Assembly (NCBI GenBank): GCA_964057225.1
Contig: OZ059895.1
Location: 14,809,001-14,873,000, forward strand
Length of the DNA stretch: 64,000 nt
Reading direction: 5' to 3'
From: Auanema rhodensis
Taxonomy: Eukaryota; Nematoda; Chromadorea; Rhabditida; Rhabditidae
Shown here: piece by piece, positions 51,768 through 64,000 of the stretch
Position numbering within the stretch: position 1 is the first letter of the stretch
Layout of the letters: every line of letters starts with the position of its first letter
The notes under the pieces: model-generated
The model's input: only the letters and a program-made list of their open reading frames with translations
Told to the model about the DNA's origin: nothing
The model's database searches: none
Translations under genes and position numbers: made by a program

Positions 51768-53188
51768 TTACAAAATTACATAGTAAGTTAATAACATTAT
51801 AACCATATAAGAGAATACTGATCTACGGCTATTATTAGGCTGCTTAAGCTCAGAGTTCATTATGTTCTTTCTCATAGACTTCTTAAGTAATAAACTATTT
51901 TCAACATTTGGTATAACAGTAGTTGGTGCTTGAGTAACTATTTTTTCTGTTGAAGTACTAGGTAAACGTTCAGGTTGACTGTTATACGAAGTTGCTACCA
52001 TTTCACTAGGTGCATCTGGTAAAACTGAAGATTCTTCATGAATCTTATCTAATAATTGAAGCTTAGGGGAAGTTCCAGTAAATTGGCAGGCTGGCATCAA
52101 AGTATTGGTGGTATCCTTCAAAACTCTGAAAATCACTTGCCATGCAGACTTCCCACATCGTTCTCGGATATGTGGACGAACACAGCCGGAGAAAAAATTT
52201 AATGCTCTGTAACGAGGTTTTGAATAATATGAGACCATAAGTGGTAAGACATGTAGCATACCCACACATGCGGTCCATTTTAGCATCAATAGCTATGCCA
52301 GTTTGACCATTAGCTGTCTCGATGTCTCGTAATGTTTCATCATGACATAACTTAACTTTGGGCCGACGATCAAGATCCATAAGACAATCAGCCGATTCCA
52401 TGAAGGCTAAAACACGGTTTTAAGAAAAAAAAGATTTTCTCAACAATTTTTTCGTTTAATTCAATTGAACAACAAGAAAATGAAAACAATAGACTTAATG
52501 CCATGGCTTCGCTTCTTCTCATTATATCGTTTGAATGGTATTATTGGATTAAATTAAGTAAAATGCGCAATATTAAGATTAGGAGGGCTAAACACGCAGA
52601 AATTTTTTTTTCTTCTTTCCTGTTGAAAAAGAAAATATGAAAGTTTATAAAAACTTACTGTTATAACCTTCATTACATAGATATCCATACGAGCTGTCAA
52701 TTAAAGATATCGTGACATGTCGGGGACATTTCACTCGTTGCTCTTGGACACATTCATTGAATTTGGCGATTAGTCTGAAAATAAATGAACTTATATTCAT
52801 TCTTTTCATCATTTAAATAAGTATTATTTGTCTCACAGTTTCATACTCACTTGCAAAGATCATTGAAAACGCTTCCGCCCATGTTGGGTAGTGAGAATGG
52901 GGCGGCAATTTCATCTCCACCAGGACCTCGGCCTTCCTGAAATTATTTTCTTAAGTTTTACAAACTTTATACATTCCCAGTCTAATCGTCGTTTCAATTC
53001 TTCTCACATTTTTGTTGATGACTTTAGCATATTCAGCTACAGGAGCAACACACTCTTGAATTCGTGAACTAACATAGTTCGGACAGTAATCAGCTGCACT
53101 GACATAGGTGAACACTGCAAAATGTTTTTAGAATGAAAAACTTTATTCAAAGTTAAAACTTACGAAAAGAATATAACAACAGCTTCAT
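51768..53188 (-). CDS. Secreted or GPI-anchored DUF19/CPG4-like protein
   Basis: Exons 53164-53188, 53008-53114, 52851-52936, 52659-52774 and one beginning at 52406 join in phase; the final exon ends at 51768. A signal peptide (MKLLLYSFLFTYVSAA) is followed by a cysteine-containing domain (DYCPNYVSSRIQECV, FNECVQEQRVKCPRH, YGYLCNEGYN, ESADCLMDLDRR, FFSGCVRPHIRERCGKSAW) with spacing like nematode DUF19/T20D4.11 and chondroitin proteoglycan 4 domains. A Ser/Thr/Pro-rich stalk and a C-terminal hydrophobic tail (SVFSYMVIMLLTYYVIL) suggest GPI anchoring or one TM span. The last intron's donor (near 52260) is ambiguous: the phase-correct choice is not a strong consensus site. Function unknown. Confidence 0.72.
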
Positions 53189-56100
53189 AATCGTGGCTCA
53201 GTGTCCATAACTTTATTTTCTTCTTAAAAATAACAGAATCTAAGATTGTTATATGAAATAGGTAACAGAGAGAGAGAGAGAGCTGGAACAAAATGAGGAG
53301 ATGAGAAGAATCAAATACGAACAACTCGAAGAGAATAGACAATATGTGTGATTTCAGAACGAATTACGATAAATATCGTGAGCTATTGAGAATCTCCCAC
53401 GACTCTTTAGCAAGGGAAGGTTAAAAGGTGTTCAAACAACTTTCCAAATAAGGTTATGGCTTTTAGAGTTTTCTCTCTATCTCTCTCCTTCTCTCTCTAT
53501 CTATATGTTTATAGTATAATCTAAATAATAATAATAAATCGCATAATATTTTGGTCAAAACTTCAAACATATATTTTCTTCTAATATTGTAGAATTTAAG
53601 TAAAAATATCACATAAATAATATGTAATGTTCATTGACTCTGACACATATACATAGAGAAGCTGAAGCTATAGGTGAGTGAAGGAGAGAGAGAGAGCACA
53701 AGATGAAGCCGACTGAAAGGCGGAGCAAATTCAAAAAAATAGCCAAATGAAATACATATATATATATATATATATATATTCTTACGCTTCTAATATATAT
53801 ATATATATATACATATATAGTAAAAATATATTTTTTATTTACCGAAAATTAAGTTTTGAGGTCATGCTCGGAAATTAAGTTAGTGTAGTAGTGGCCGTGT
53901 GTTGCCTTCATGACAAGAGGGACTCTACTATCCGAAAAAATCTTTTTTTTTCTCCTTCTTCTTCTCCTTCTTCTTCAGGAATCTGAAGGATTATTTAGTC
54001 ATAAATCAGAATAAACGTATAAAGCATATGGATGGGATTTCCCTCCCCCCCCTGGAGAGAACAAGGAAAAAAAAACGGAAAAACGATCACATACAACGAA
54101 TTAAAAGAAAAAAACGATCAAAATGGAGAGTTTACTAGTAGAGAGCTCGCGCCATTTCCGAATCATTGAGAATTTGGAGTACTTTTCTACTTTAATCTTT
54201 GAAATGTTTCCGAAGTCTGTCGTTTTCAAATCATTTTTCAATAAAATTTTGAGAGGTAATAGAAAAACGAAATGAAAAATAAAAGAATAAACATTGTATT
54301 CTCATGGAAGTCTTTCATAAAGTTTAAAAAAAATAAAAATATTAAGGTTATGAGCTATAAATGAACAGTATTTTGAGAATTTTCAAAGATTTTTCAATCA
54401 AATTTTAAAACAAATAAAATACTGTCCATTAAAAATTTATAGAGGAAGTATGAGAGCAAGTTGACAGGTGTCTTCACGTTCTGTATGAGTTTTTTCTTTT
54501 TTTTTGAATGAAAGGGTCGTCGAATGTTACTTTTTCAGAAGAAATCGCAACGAAGGATTGAAATGACGAAAGAGAGAGAGAGAATGTTGAATCAGGTAAC
54601 AGGATAAATGCTTCTCATTGAGATTAAGAAACTTGAATCCGAACTTGGAAAGATGAAAAGAGCATATTTCTCGCCAATTGTTTGACCGTAACCGAGCAAA
54701 TGCTCTATTGATCTATATAGTGTAGATCGACAGACAGATAGATCTGATCTGTCATCCAATTCCTTTTGACATTTTTGGTGAAGTGGATGCAGAATAGTGA
54801 TTTAATGAACTTAAATTTAAGAAATTTTATACTAATCATCATTTCGATTGTGTTATTATTAAGTCAAAGAAAGTCAACCAGGTGCTCATAATCCTGAGTG
54901 CAATCAGGAAGCACGCTTTAAGCTGATGTCTTATGCTCAAAATTGCATAGTTAGAAAGCAATTTAGCTGAAAATTTTGAATTTTTTGGAATTAACTCTCA
55001 AAACAACTATCTAATATTCGTAATTGAAAGTAATATATAAAAGAAAAAGAAAAAAGTTTCGAAAAGCGTTGAATGCTCGTCCTTCTCTTGGCTAGCTAGG
55101 CTTTTGGGTAGTGCGTAAGCAAAAATTGTCGATTTGATTGATGAGATAGGGAACTAATTATTTGAAAAAAACCTTTTTTTAGGCAAAAAAGTAATGAGAG
55201 AGCCGAAGAAATTGGAACAAATAAAATGATAGATTCAATGCTATAAAAGGTAAAGATACAACATATAACCTATATCGGCCAGGAAGTATTTATGTTCTAA
55301 TGATGTTTGTAACTCTCTCTCTCTCCCCTCGTCCCCTCTCCCTTTTTCTCTCTCTTTCTACCTCCATGTATCTTATATTAAGCATAAAACCTGTGTATTT
55401 CTACTATTCAATGAAATAGGAAGGAAAAAGAGAAGGATAAAAGATCTAAGAGAATAAAAGAGAGCGAGAGAGAGAGAGGGAGAAAGGTACAGAGAGATGG
55501 AGGGAGAGATAAAAGAGGTACAGAAGGAAGAAATACATTTTCAATGTTCTTCTCTCATCCTGGTCATTCAGGTGGAATAAGATATACTAACTTAACGAAT
55601 GAACTTACATCTATATGAGATATAACCCAACATACATCTATAGACTTATGCATATGAATCCCCTCCCCCTCTCTTTCTCTCTCTCTCTCTCTCTCTCTGT
55701 CTCTTTCTGTGTGCTTATATACATTTCTTTAAGAAATCTGAGAGAATTATTTGGTTTAAAAGAAAAAAATTCCTTTTTTTCCCTTGAAATCTATAATTTC
55801 AAGTGTTGAAGTTTCTATTTAAGCTCAAGAAATGTGCCTTGTGAGCATTAGAATTGAGCATATTGAGATCTACAGACTACTAGTACTGCTCTGCAACTGC
55901 TGCTTCAAACGAACTCAATTTCACTCTCTTGAGAATTGGAAATAAAAAAATTTAAAAATTTTTTTCTGGCAAAGTGTTTACCTGATTGAGCAGATATTTC
56001 TGAGTTGAAAACTTGAAGAAGTTTATAGTCGGAGGAGTAGAAATGGAATTTAATGTTATTGAAAGTTACAAATGGAATAGCTGCGTTTGGAAGAGAGAAA

Positions 56101-56503
56101 CAAGACATGAAAAGAAAGCTTTGGATTTGTTTTTACTCATTAAATATCTTCTGTTTTTAGAAAAAAAATAGCAATAAAGGTTCTGAAAAGAGAATTATGA
56201 ATGAAGATGAAGAGCTTCAATCAGAATGCCATTTATAGGATATGATGCGGAATGACATGAATGTGGCAGAATTAGCATATTGCAGAAAACCAGTTAGATA
56301 CCAGCAGCATCAGAATCTTAGCAGCAGAAAGTAGGGACGACGATAGCAGATGAATGTTGAATATGAGCTACATTTGTTCGACGGTGTTTAGAATCGTTTA
56401 TTTGCTCATTCGAAGGAGTGATTATCGAAGTTCGGGGGGGGGGGGGAAGCTGAGGAAAAGGGAGGAGGGAGTTGATGAAATTGGAAGTGAGAAGCAAAGG
56501 ACG
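53189..56503. other. Gene-poor interval rich in simple repeats
   Basis: About 3.3 kb with no convincing exon. It holds TA tracts (53757-53778, 53790-53810), CT/GA tracts (about 53270-53282, 53470-53500, 55315-55365, 55440-55515, 55670-55705) and homopolymer G (56432-56444). It may contain further 3' exons or the 3' UTR of the cysteine-rich gene to its right. Confidence 0.45.
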
Positions 56504-59500
56504 TTAAGAGATGAAAAAGGAAAACGATGGTGATGTGAAAAGATGGGTTGATGCTATGTTGTATGTCAAATCTACTTGAAAGCCTCTCATCGCAAGGAAC
56601 TCATTTAACTTGGATCCGCAGTATTTGGGGTCGATGACACGAGTGACCTGCTTGATGTTCAAGTAAGTAAGCTGAAGGCAAATTGGGTGAATTACTCATA
56701 TGGTCTCATATGGGAATAAAATAAATTTTTTTGAGATAAATGTAAAGAAGTTGCGAAAAAAGAAAATTTGCTGCTGTACTAGCTGACAGCCAGGAGAGCA
56801 GATGGAGCAGGAGCACAACGATGGCTAAAACAAGTGAAAGAAACCTACAATTAAGTCTTTAGAAGTAAATAAACTAGGACACAGAAGGTTAAAGTTGTTG
56901 CTTTCTTGCAAAACTTGAATAAACATAAGAAAATGCATGAAATTTGCAAATTATATACATAAAATTAAAGAAAAAATGTTTTTTCGCGCGATAAATCTGG
57001 TGTCATGATGCTCTTGCTCGGCATAATCATGACGATCATCATCATCATCATGCTTTAAGTAATATTACTTAGCAGCCAATTAATTAGTTTACAGCTTTCT
57101 CTCTCTCTCTCTTTTTCTCTCTCTCTCTCTCTTTATTTTCTTTGAAAGGTTTAAAGGACCGTTCTTTTTAGAAATATTCAGCCGGCTGATGCCCATCTGC
57201 AACCATCTAGTATGTGGTCTCTTACAGCTTTTATGACCAAGCTAATGCTGTAAGAAATAGTGAGAATCTTTGGCCAATATTTTTGAAGAAAATGATGAAT
57301 TTGACAAGCAGAATAAGAAAGATATTCACATTGAATGTAAGCAACATTCAGGTAAACAATGATTGAAAATTTAAATTTATGCTCAAGGATGCTATAGAAA
57401 GAATTCTAAGGCCTTTAAGCGATTGTCCTGCTGAAGAAGGTGGGGTAGTATGTTCATTCTCTTACGCTAGATCTCTCTCTATCTATCTCTATCTATCTCT
57501 CTATGCTTTTCTTTCTTTGATTCTAATAAGGAAGACAACGGAAATACATGAACGGATCAGATGTCAGTTGGATACAAACACTCTCAACCTACTGCTGCTG
57601 ACCGCTGTCTCGCAGACTCCGTTGTTGTAGCTTCTTGTGTCCAGCGAGCTTTTCACTGTCTATTCCTACTATCTCTCTTCAATCTCTTTTCTTCTCAGTC
57701 CACCAATACCTCATAACGGATTAAAGACAAACGAAATACTATGCTAGTTCATATCTATACTATATGTAAATATCATATAATTAGTGTCTATAACCTTCTC
57801 TCCTTCTTAATTTCTTAATTCTTTGTCCTCTTTAAATGGAGGAAGATGTAACTGATACACAATAGAAATACAATCTTCGTCTAAATATGGAAAACTGTCT
57901 ATTTTCAGAGAAATGTGATGCAATTCCGCTGCTTGCTCAGCTCAGATATTGCCACCTATGTATGTATAATAATCTCCAAAACAGATCACAACCTTTTATT
58001 TTAAATGGAAATTCGAAAATAAAGGGAAAAATCAATTTAAATTTTATAAAATTTTTGACATTATGTACAACATATGCAATAAATTCAAATATTTACACGT
58101 AAAAAATGACATAGTTAATAATCATATAGTTAAAACTATGCACACGTGATGATGATTCTGGAAAAAATCAAGAAAATCAAGAAAAACAAAAAACTTTTTC
58201 TGCGAACTTAGTCAAATGACAAAACAAATAGCTTCCCTGAGTGGAGAAAGAAAAAAAATGACAAAAAGTAATAAGAGCATTCATGATGATGATGATGATG
58301 ATGTTGACCTTTGCAAGGCTTTGGATATGTAGAATTGAAAGATGAAAAACCACATATGAACTAGAAGGACATACACACATAGACAAAGAAAAGTGTTCAA
58401 CATAAAACGGTAATAAGCTTAACCTAAGTTTTTGCCTATATAGTTCCAGCATAAATAAGCTTTATTCACACGTCTGAGATCGCTAGCTGAGAAATCAACA
58501 CTGCGACCCATAATCGGAGTGAATCTTTTATCCTAAACAATGATTATTGATTTTTCTTTTTAAAAATATAAAATATAAAAAAGAAATTTACCTTAGCTTC
58601 GATTGTATTTTTTCCATTTTTACTTCCTTCATTGCTTTCATAATGCATGATGGAGAGATAATCGTAGCTTTCTCCATAGTATGATAATCCGAAGTTAGAA
58701 AGTTTGGCAAAATCGGTATCAGCACCTGTATATTGTCTTTTTTCAAATAAATAAATATATTTTAATAATTAAAATAAAAATGGATTGACGCGAAATTTTT
58801 AAATTTTCACGTGAAATATTCTAATGAAGTCGTTTATTCACGTATATTTTGGTTCATTTTGTAATTAATTGTTGTTGCACGTGGTCGGTTGCTTTTATAG
58901 TTACGTGAAATATATTTTAATACGCATTACGTATAATATTCAAAATTTTAAATTTACGTTCAGGACGGCGTGACCCAACGCTGGGTCACGCCCTCCTGAA
59001 TGTGTTAAATAAAAAATAATTTTGATATACGAACCTGGAATAACGTTCTGCCAAACGATGCTTACAAAGGTATCACGATCATCACGTTGATGTTCATGAA
59101 TAAATCCTTAAACGATGATAAAACAATTAAATATTTCTATTTTTAAATATTTTTGTATATAAATAGGTAAAATATATGATATAACTAACCAATTACATGC
59201 ATAAGTTCATGAATAATTGTTGCATAATCGATACATTCATCAGCTAATGATACTTGTTGACGTCCACCAACTTTAGCAAAGTCAGCATAACATCTGTAAA
59301 ATGGGATATTATATTTGAACTTGATTAAACATAGGCTGGTATTGAATAAAATTAAAAATTATACCCATCCAACTTGGATATGACAACGTAATCCTTGTCT
59401 GTTGTTTGTTTTGGGACAAATCGTATACAAGTCTTCTGATTATAACCATTAATAGCTTTAGCTATAACAGCTCGTTGTTGTTCAGCTAAAATATAAATAT

Positions 59501-61903
59501 ATATTCATATAATGCAGGAGTTATATGATTTTGAATTTGAATTTCTTTAAGTTTGAATTGAGAAAACCACAAATTGAATTCAGAATACAAAAGTTTATAT
59601 TTGGTGTTGGCAGTACACGGAGCAGACGATCGTGTGTCTGCTTAACTCAAATGGCAAATAATTCGATTTATAATTGAAATTTGAGAAAAACGGGAAAAAA
59701 TTGAGTTTATTTCACAATAATCAGTTTTTGAGTTCAAAAAATGAAAGTTGAAGTTGTAGTTAATCGGTTGCGAATAATTTCAAGCCAAATACAGTAGTAG
59801 CTTGTTGGGTGGATTGGCTGATCAGACTAACATGTGTGATAGCTATAGGCGAATCTAGTAGGAAATGTGCACCAGGTTTTAAAGTTTTGAATAGAAAATA
59901 TGAATATAAAGCTATCATTGAATAAAAGATTAAAAAAAAGATTAGAAATAAGTACTGTATGCTGATGATAGAATGTATGGAACACGTCCGTTTGGCCATT
60001 TATCCTTACTATCTTGAACTCCAACACCACCTCGACGGAAGCGCTGAAATACGGCTTTTGAGTGTTTTGGAAGGAAAAATCATTGAAAATGGTATTACTC
60101 GTTGACCAAATCTCTGATCATTATGAAGAGGTGTTGATCGAACTCTTCGTTCAATTGGTATTAGAGCAGCATTGGCAAAATCTCGATCAGTTAGGAATGT
60201 GAAATCTTGGGCTAAGGCAATTCCGAAAAATCCAAAAACAAGAAGCCAATGCAAGTTGAGATTACCAATCATCATCTGAATGAATTCTAGTGTTATTGTG
60301 AAAGTAATGAGCACAAGTTTGAGCAGACACAAGTCAAATGAACACATTGAAATACGAATTCGGGTTGATTTTGGGTTGGAACGATGAAAAAATGGGTGGA
60401 AGTTATCAATCTAGATGGCAGAACTTCCAGTCACGCAGGCATCTAGAGATGGTTGTGCCGGAAATTCTAAGCTCATCATCAGCTCCTCCCCGGTTTTCGG
60501 GAACAAACATTGGACGACGGCTGAAGACATCGAGAACTTCTGAAACCGGAAGTTGAGGCGAGAGGGGTAATGTTGTGAGAGCAAGTTAAGTTGGTAGATG
60601 AAACGAGGCGAAAATCAGACAAAAAATTATTTGTTATCGAAAACGTCTTAATATTTGAATTCTGTAAAACATCTTTGAATACATTGAACGGCCTCTTGCA
60701 TTTCAAACAGCCAACTTGAAGTTGCGCATGGTTAGCACCTACATGATTGAGAAAAACGTCCAAGCTTTATCTGCTATGCTTAGAAAGTTGAGCAAAAACT
60801 TGAAATATGTTATGAAGGCTATTGTGTTTAGTTCATGAGGTATCAGCACAGGTTTCGGATTGTTAGAGAAACTTTCTAAGATAATGAGCAAACAATTGAG
60901 TGATGATGACAAAAAAAAATGAAGTCTTCATCATCATCATCTTCATGAAATTGCCGATCGTAAGACAAAATATTAGAAAAAAACGGCAAATTAAACTTTT
61001 TATTTGAATTTCTGGACAATCACACACATTGACGACAACGGAGAACAGAGCGAGAAGCGTGAATCATCTGGTATTGACATGAACTTGAACTGAAGTCGAC
61101 AACTTTGTATTTGAAATTTTGAACATGGAGAGTGGAGAAAAGTGAAAAAGTGAATGGAAGGGTTCTTAAGACAAGAAGAACCATCAGCTTTCATACACAG
61201 TGGACTTTGGAACTGAACTGTGTGTTCTATTGTCCTTATTGAGCTTCACGGCCTCAAGTTCACTGAGACTAGAGCAATGAGGGAAGAACCGGAAACATAT
61301 CTAATTGCAGGAGAAGGTAAGCTGGAGGTGGACAAGGGCGAGAAGAAGCAAAACGAATAGAATATTTCGTATTGGTACAACACAAAAAGATAATATTTGC
61401 TGACTTTCAACAGATAGATGGATGAATCCACGAACTTTTTAGCGACGTCAACAACAGAAGGCCATCTCCTTCCGTAGCTTAGATGCCGAATGATAGCTTC
61501 AGTCATCCAAACCGTATATGTAGTGACAGACAGGATGACGGCGGTGGCGATCATGATGATGTTGATGTTGATGATGATGATGAAGACGGCGACGTCCACC
61601 CACTCTTCTAGCTACATCCAGAATTCGGCGATGATAACGATACAAACGGACGAGTTGCCGAAAATCTGAAAACAGTAAAGCCCATCAGTGGCATACGGTA
61701 CATGTTCCAACGTACAAGCTTCATGATGCGCTCATGTTAGTGCTCAAATCACGTCACGTGTGTCTGCTATCAGAGTGTATCAGCCGTTCCCGATATTCAT
61801 CATCATGTACACGAAGTCTGGACCGGATGGATGAAGTGCAGCACGTCGTCAGAACAAGTTCAGAAGACAAACGAGCAGAAAGACAGAAGAATTGACGTAC
61901 AAC
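56504..61903 (-). CDS. Candidate cysteine-rich protein gene, astacin gene nested in an intron
   Basis: I do not recognise this gene. Seven coding-looking segments on the minus strand join without a phase conflict: 61813-61903, 61513-61665, 60435-60539, 57589-57655, 57226-57247, 56780-56824 and 56504-56671. Their codon use is richer in GC than the surroundings. Products include a basic, His-rich part ([18 protein letters not shown]), [30 protein letters not shown], and a C-terminal cysteine cluster [15 protein letters not shown] followed by [15 protein letters not shown]. The CxC...C...C layout faintly recalls GDNF-receptor/GAS1 domains. The 5' end is missing and the 22-nt exon is fragile. The intron 57656-60434 contains a whole astacin gene on the same strand, so this could instead be two genes, one on each side of it. 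Confidence 0.4.
58419..60275 (-). CDS. nas: Astacin-family zinc metalloprotease
   Basis: Seven exons in phase: 60099-60275, 59956-60043, 59365-59485, 59190-59293, 59035-59106, 58592-58725 and 58419-58532, about 270 residues. A signal peptide ([12 protein letters not shown]) and short basic propeptide precede the astacin domain ([16 protein letters not shown]). The zinc site is complete: [19 protein letters not shown], and so is the Met-turn (YLSIMHYE). Cysteines at TCIRF, GCYADF, DECIDYA and AYLC are the expected pairs. No EGF, CUB, ShK or TSP domain follows, unless the TTAG|GTTAAG near the stop is used as a donor. Expected to be secreted and activated by propeptide removal. The acceptor CATTCAG abuts the ATG, fitting trans-splicing. 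It sits inside the span of the candidate cysteine-rich gene. Confidence 0.92.
58959..59000. repeat. 19-bp-stem hairpin in an astacin intron
   Basis: TTCAGGACGGCGTGACCCA (58959-58977) is followed after ACGC by its reverse complement (58982-59000) with a single C-C mismatch. It is GC-rich in an AT-rich intron and is preceded by ACGTGAAAT-rich sequence (about 58790-58950). It looks like the end or core of a small palindromic mobile element or a structured RNA. Confidence 0.75.
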
Positions 61904-62678
61904 CTACGGGCTTGATGATCAGTATCATCGTCATTACAGCTTTTTTTTATTTATTTAGTAAATATTGAAATTCGAACGCAAAATTATTAGCATTTAACAT
62001 TTTTTTCTGAATATTTTCATTTTTTTCATTCAGATTTTTGAACTTAGTGAGTTATAATGGGAATGAAACAAACTAGATTCTGCTCATTCTATGCTGGTAA
62101 CTTGTTCTAGCAAATATTTAAAGTAGCGTGAAGGCGAAGAAAGTCATATTTGACCACTTGTTCACTAGTTTCATGTATTTTTAGACGAATTTTCTCAAAT
62201 TTTCATCCTCTTTTCAAGCAAATCAACCAATTCATTGGTTGCTCACAATCATTATCCTTTAAAATCTCTCATCTAGCTGTCTTTTCGTTTCCATTGCTTT
62301 CAATCGCTTCGCTCTTCTTGCAGCCACTCCGGCTTTTTTGGCGTGGGTCCTTACGGAAACATATTCCGGACGATGCTAGAACCGGTTGCAAATTCATAAA
62401 AATGCCGTTTAACAGATTGATGATGAGGATGATGTTCCCACTGGAAAGTCATGCAAAGCATGCCAAATACATAGAAATCCTAGTGAAAATATGAATTTCC
62501 TATGAATATACATAGGTGCAAGTCAAATGGAAGTACATTGAATGAGTGTACAAACCAATATTGGCATTATGACTGGGTGATCGTGAGTGAAAGAAAGAGA
62601 AAATAGTATCAATTTTCTTCAAATATAATCCCTTTGAATTAAAAAATTAAAAACAAATTAATTAGATAAATTATTTAA
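61904..62678. other. Interg enic stretch with a possible extra exon
   Basis: About 775 bp. On the minus strand at about 62273-62401 an open segment starting MNLQPVLASSGICFR with a consensus donor (TTTCC|GTAAGG) looks partly coding and could be a 5' exon of the cysteine-rich candidate, but its phase fits only if the 61813-61903 segment is skipped. Not resolved. Confidence 0.3.
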
Positions 62679-63866
62679 TTAAGATTCAGCTAATGAAACA
62701 AATACATGAATTAATGAAAAGAAATCATAACAACTCTTAACAACACTAAGTGCCCATATTTGTAATGGAACTTGAAAACTAAATGAGATAAGTAAGACAC
62801 AATTAACAAATGAAAATCGTTGTTCACCCGGGGAACATAAAGCCCATACTGTAAAAGATAAGAAAATAATATTAACAACAAGAGAGATAAAGCATGAAAT
62901 ATAATGAATGTATACCAGTCTCTGAAATAAATATTTATTAATTTATTAAATATAATTTGTAAATTTTATTAAAAAATAAACTTTTGGATGAAATATAATA
63001 TTGGATTTATAATTAAATGCAACCGCTTGTGTATTAACGTGTTTTTGAAATGAAAATAATATTACGGTAAGACGTGCAAATATACGTGACGTTTACGTGA
63101 GTTTCACGTAAAATATTCAAATTTAAAATATAATAAAATCAATTTTCTTTCTAATTACGAACCTTATTGAAATACAAGATGCCACGTAAAAGAAGAAGTG
63201 ATAATATAGCAAGAATCTATAATGAGATATGAATGATACTGTAATTGACAAGCCAACTAAGAATATACCAAATCATAGGCAGCAATTGCATAGAAAAAGA
63301 TATGATGACCAAACCATCCATTAACTGTTTTTGGAATCTTTTCCCACAAAGTAAAGCCACCTCTGGACATTGCGCTGACAACACATAGGAAGGTACTGAC
63401 AACGAATGCAAGCTGAAATTATGAAAATTAAGACAAATTAATGGACAACTTTCTATTTAATTGCCGTTTTTTCCCTTTATTTTCATATTTTATGCCTAAA
63501 ATATTTTATTTAAGTTTCTCATTCATAAAGACGTGAGCTTTCAACAAGTAGCAGCAGGCATCAGCAAAAGCGACTTCCGGTTCTAGCAGATACAACTCAG
63601 ACTGCGACTCACAATTGATTTTTTTTGTGAAAAGAATATAAAGAAATATACGAAAAGTATTGGAAAAATGTATTTTTTTGTTAAAAATGTAAAGATTTTC
63701 AATGAAAAGCTTCTTGTATTGCAATGTATGTATGTGGCCGTATATCCATCCACCCTCAATACCATATGAGCGTGAATCACACTCGCTGCGAACCCACCTC
63801 AAAGACCACAACTGTCATGCAGCCTCCGCGCACCAGACAGGACGACAAGCAGCATAACGGCTCCAT
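62679..63866 (-). CDS. Four-transmembrane protein, DUF7027/LAPTM-like
   Basis: Four exons in phase: 63798-63866, 63269-63412, 63163-63216 and 62679-62921, giving about 170 residues. It starts with a cysteine-rich cytoplasmic-type segment (MEPLCCLSSCLVRGGCM), then four hydrophobic spans: TVVVFELAFVVSTFLCVVSA, HHIFFYAIAAYDLILAILSL, ISCFISLVVNIIFLSFTVWA and the region VNCVLLISFSFQVPLQIWAL. A CC...R.GC start followed by four spans is common to a nematode family of small tetraspan proteins (DUF7027, loosely LAPTM-like), mostly of unknown function and probably in endosomes or the plasma membrane. An acceptor (ATATTTCAG) about 22 bases before the ATG fits trans-splicing. Confidence 0.75.
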
Positions 63867-64000
63867 CTCCAAATGCCTAGACTGAACTCTGAAATATTAT
63901 AGATTTCAGTTTATTTAAGTCTGGACTTTGTCACAAACTTTGTATGAATTGGAGCAACTTTATTGGATCTCAGCTTATTATGGAACTGTCGACCCTTGGA

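Noticed and set aside
53757-53810. TA tract as a regulatory element
   Set aside because: Plain microsatellite with no associated gene feature.
56560-56660. Insulin-like B chain ([11 protein letters not shown])
   Set aside because: The CG...L...L pattern is tempting, but the second B-chain cysteine and any A chain are missing.

Overview
This is a eukaryotic, AT-rich window with the habits of a nematode genome: compact genes, many introns of about 40-60 bp ending in TTTCAG or AAG, splice acceptors placed at or just before start codons, and ten copies of a spliced-leader RNA gene carrying the canonical nematode SL1 leader. Protein matches (NCL-1, RPN-3, HSP-110, MRPL-32, a nematode serpentine chemoreceptor, an astacin, a TIL inhibitor) agree. 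The species cannot be named from sequence alone; use of the canonical SL1 leader argues against Trichinella-like lineages.

Layout. 1-1065: 3' end of a membrane protein gene (+). 1520-2585: multi-C2H2 zinc-finger gene (+). 5406-9663: small Jupiter/HN1-like candidate with two very long introns (-). 10100-13034: secreted TSP1-motif protein (-). 13499-14557: tRNA adenosine deaminase subunit ADAT3 (-). 15153-18736: TRIM-NHL gene ncl-1/brat (+), followed by 1.4 kb of T-rich DNA. 20202-21738: ORC4 (+) with an in-frame TGA or a 42-nt intron. 22175-23278: single-exon gag-like zinc-knuckle ORF (-).

23850-32215 is the accessory heart of the window: a tandem array of ten SL1 RNA genes (nine +, one -) with no 5S rRNA gene between them, interrupted by a serpentine chemoreceptor gene (-) and flanked by two copies of a TIL-domain protease-inhibitor gene in opposite orientation. 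The rightmost SL1 + TIL unit is an inverted copy of pieces found further left.

32531-50941 is housekeeping: mrpl-32 and rpn-3 (operon-like, -) with hsp-110 (+) diverging from a shared promoter holding heat-shock elements; a TBC1D10-type RabGAP (-); an RWDD2-like gene and CIAPIN1 (operon-like, -) diverging from SSRP1 (+); rps-28 and elongator subunit 2 (operon-like, -). 51768-53188 is a secreted or GPI-type DUF19-like protein (-). 53189-62678 is gene-poor and rich in simple repeats, but holds an astacin metalloprotease (58419-60275, -) and a chain of phase-compatible exons of an unrecognised cysteine-rich protein around it. 62679-63866 is a four-TM protein (-).

How it works together: many genes here have acceptor sites suited to SL trans-splicing, several are in closely spaced same-strand pairs as in nematode operons, and the window itself supplies the donor RNA genes for that reaction.
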